This document shows, in pieces, positions 63,765-64,000 of a stretch of DNA of 64,000 nucleotides (its first letter is position 1; every line of letters starts with the position of its first letter). Made by a program: the position numbers and the translations under genes. Source of the DNA: Chitinilyticum piscinae (GTDB taxonomy: Bacteria > Pseudomonadota > Gammaproteobacteria > Burkholderiales > Chitinibacteraceae); contig NZ_JADFUA010000001.1 in NCBI RefSeq assembly GCF_015223195.1, forward strand, positions 186,001 to 250,000, read 5' to 3'. Below the pieces are notes generated by a model, which searched no databases, was not told where the DNA came from, and was given only the letters and a program-made list of their open reading frames with translations.

Positions 63765-64000
63765 CGAACTGGACATCAGTGCCCGCCTGCTGGATCAGCT
63801 GGAAGCCTCGCTGATCGTACTGGATCCGCAGGGCTATATCACCGGCTGGAACAGCGGTGCCACACAGCTGTTTGGCTATACGCCGGAGGAAATCCTTGGC
63901 CAGCATATCCTGCGACTGTATGCGGATGAAAACGAAGACGACGCAGAACTGTTCAATACCGTTTTTGCCAGTGGCCGCGGCACGGTCGAAGTACGCCGCC
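63757..64000 (+). CDS. PAS-domain signalling protein, N-terminal fragment cut by the window edge
   Basis: From a GTG at 63757 (AAGGA upstream) the frame reads MHNELDISARLLDQLEASL, then IVLDPQGYITGWNSGATQLF and GYTPEEILGQHILRLYADEN. This is a PAS domain of the PAS_9/PAS_4 type. About 81 residues are present before the window ends. With an HDOD gene overlapping upstream, a GGDEF/EAL output beyond the edge is plausible but not seen. Confidence 0.85.
   Translation, partial: MHNELDISARLLDQLEASLIVLDPQGYITGWNSGATQLFGYTPEEILGQHILRLYADENEDDAELFNTVFASGRGTVEVRR

Overview
The window is chromosomal DNA from a GC-rich Gram-negative bacterium. It is most likely a betaproteobacterium of the Neisseriales/Chromobacteriaceae type. 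The evidence is the block aroB-aroK-pilQPONM-(divergent)-PBP1A, a cobalamin-dependent MetH, a DsbB/DsbA pair, BLUF and HDOD/PAS signalling genes, and a DUF3141-FabI pair. I cannot name the genus. No rRNA, tRNA, CRISPR or prophage genes were seen. The pil block (about 3-8 kb) is visibly less GC-rich than the rest. One gene at 39.3-40.1 kb is strikingly AT-rich and looks acquired.

Layout. 0-13.3 kb is core: a WrbA fragment, a YihY-family membrane protein, shikimate genes, the type IV pilus operon, PBP1A, a nucleotidyltransferase-like protein, a YcgR/PilZ protein and the NAD(P)H-hydrate repair enzyme. In the pil operon, pilM is frameshifted at a G10 tract. 13.5-21.9 kb is a cassette of uncharacterised genes. 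Six of them form a tightly packed minus-strand run that includes a twin YbjN-like protein and two paralogues with a CxxC motif. 22-33 kb is metabolic and sensory: DsbB/DsbA-like, OsmC, LysR+SDR, three small SBP-type periplasmic proteins, a cysteine desulfurase-rhodanese fusion, a receiver-TPR protein, an LprI-like protein and BLUF. 33-41 kb holds small regulators and a LemA/DUF3137 pair. It is littered with repeats: GTAG-headed REP elements, their frameshifted RAYT transposase, 99-bp direct repeats and many 49-bp elements. 41-64 kb holds metH, DUF3141-fabI, an MCP, a qor-yqiA-Dyp peroxidase operon, a LivJ-like lipoprotein, purC, an orphan TPR-GAF histidine kinase, an LTA-synthase-like sulfatase, and an HDOD-PAS pair cut by the right edge.

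Most unusual signal. A family of short sequences of exactly 49 bp recurs between about 15 and 59.5 kb. Each begins (A/G)GGTAT and ends ATACCC, so the ends are inverted. The 37-bp interior is variable, often AT-rich, and commonly has CAG just before the right end. Nine intergenic copies have five- or six-base matches at both ends and the same 49-bp length. Further intergenic copies are degenerate, and two exact-ended copies lie in or across coding sequence (19207 and 42298). It matches no repeat family I know.

Other notable signals are the G10 slippage tract in pilM, a terminator-shaped hairpin over the aroK start, the REP/RAYT system with a REP that supplies a stop codon to a small secreted protein, and the unknown-gene cassette.
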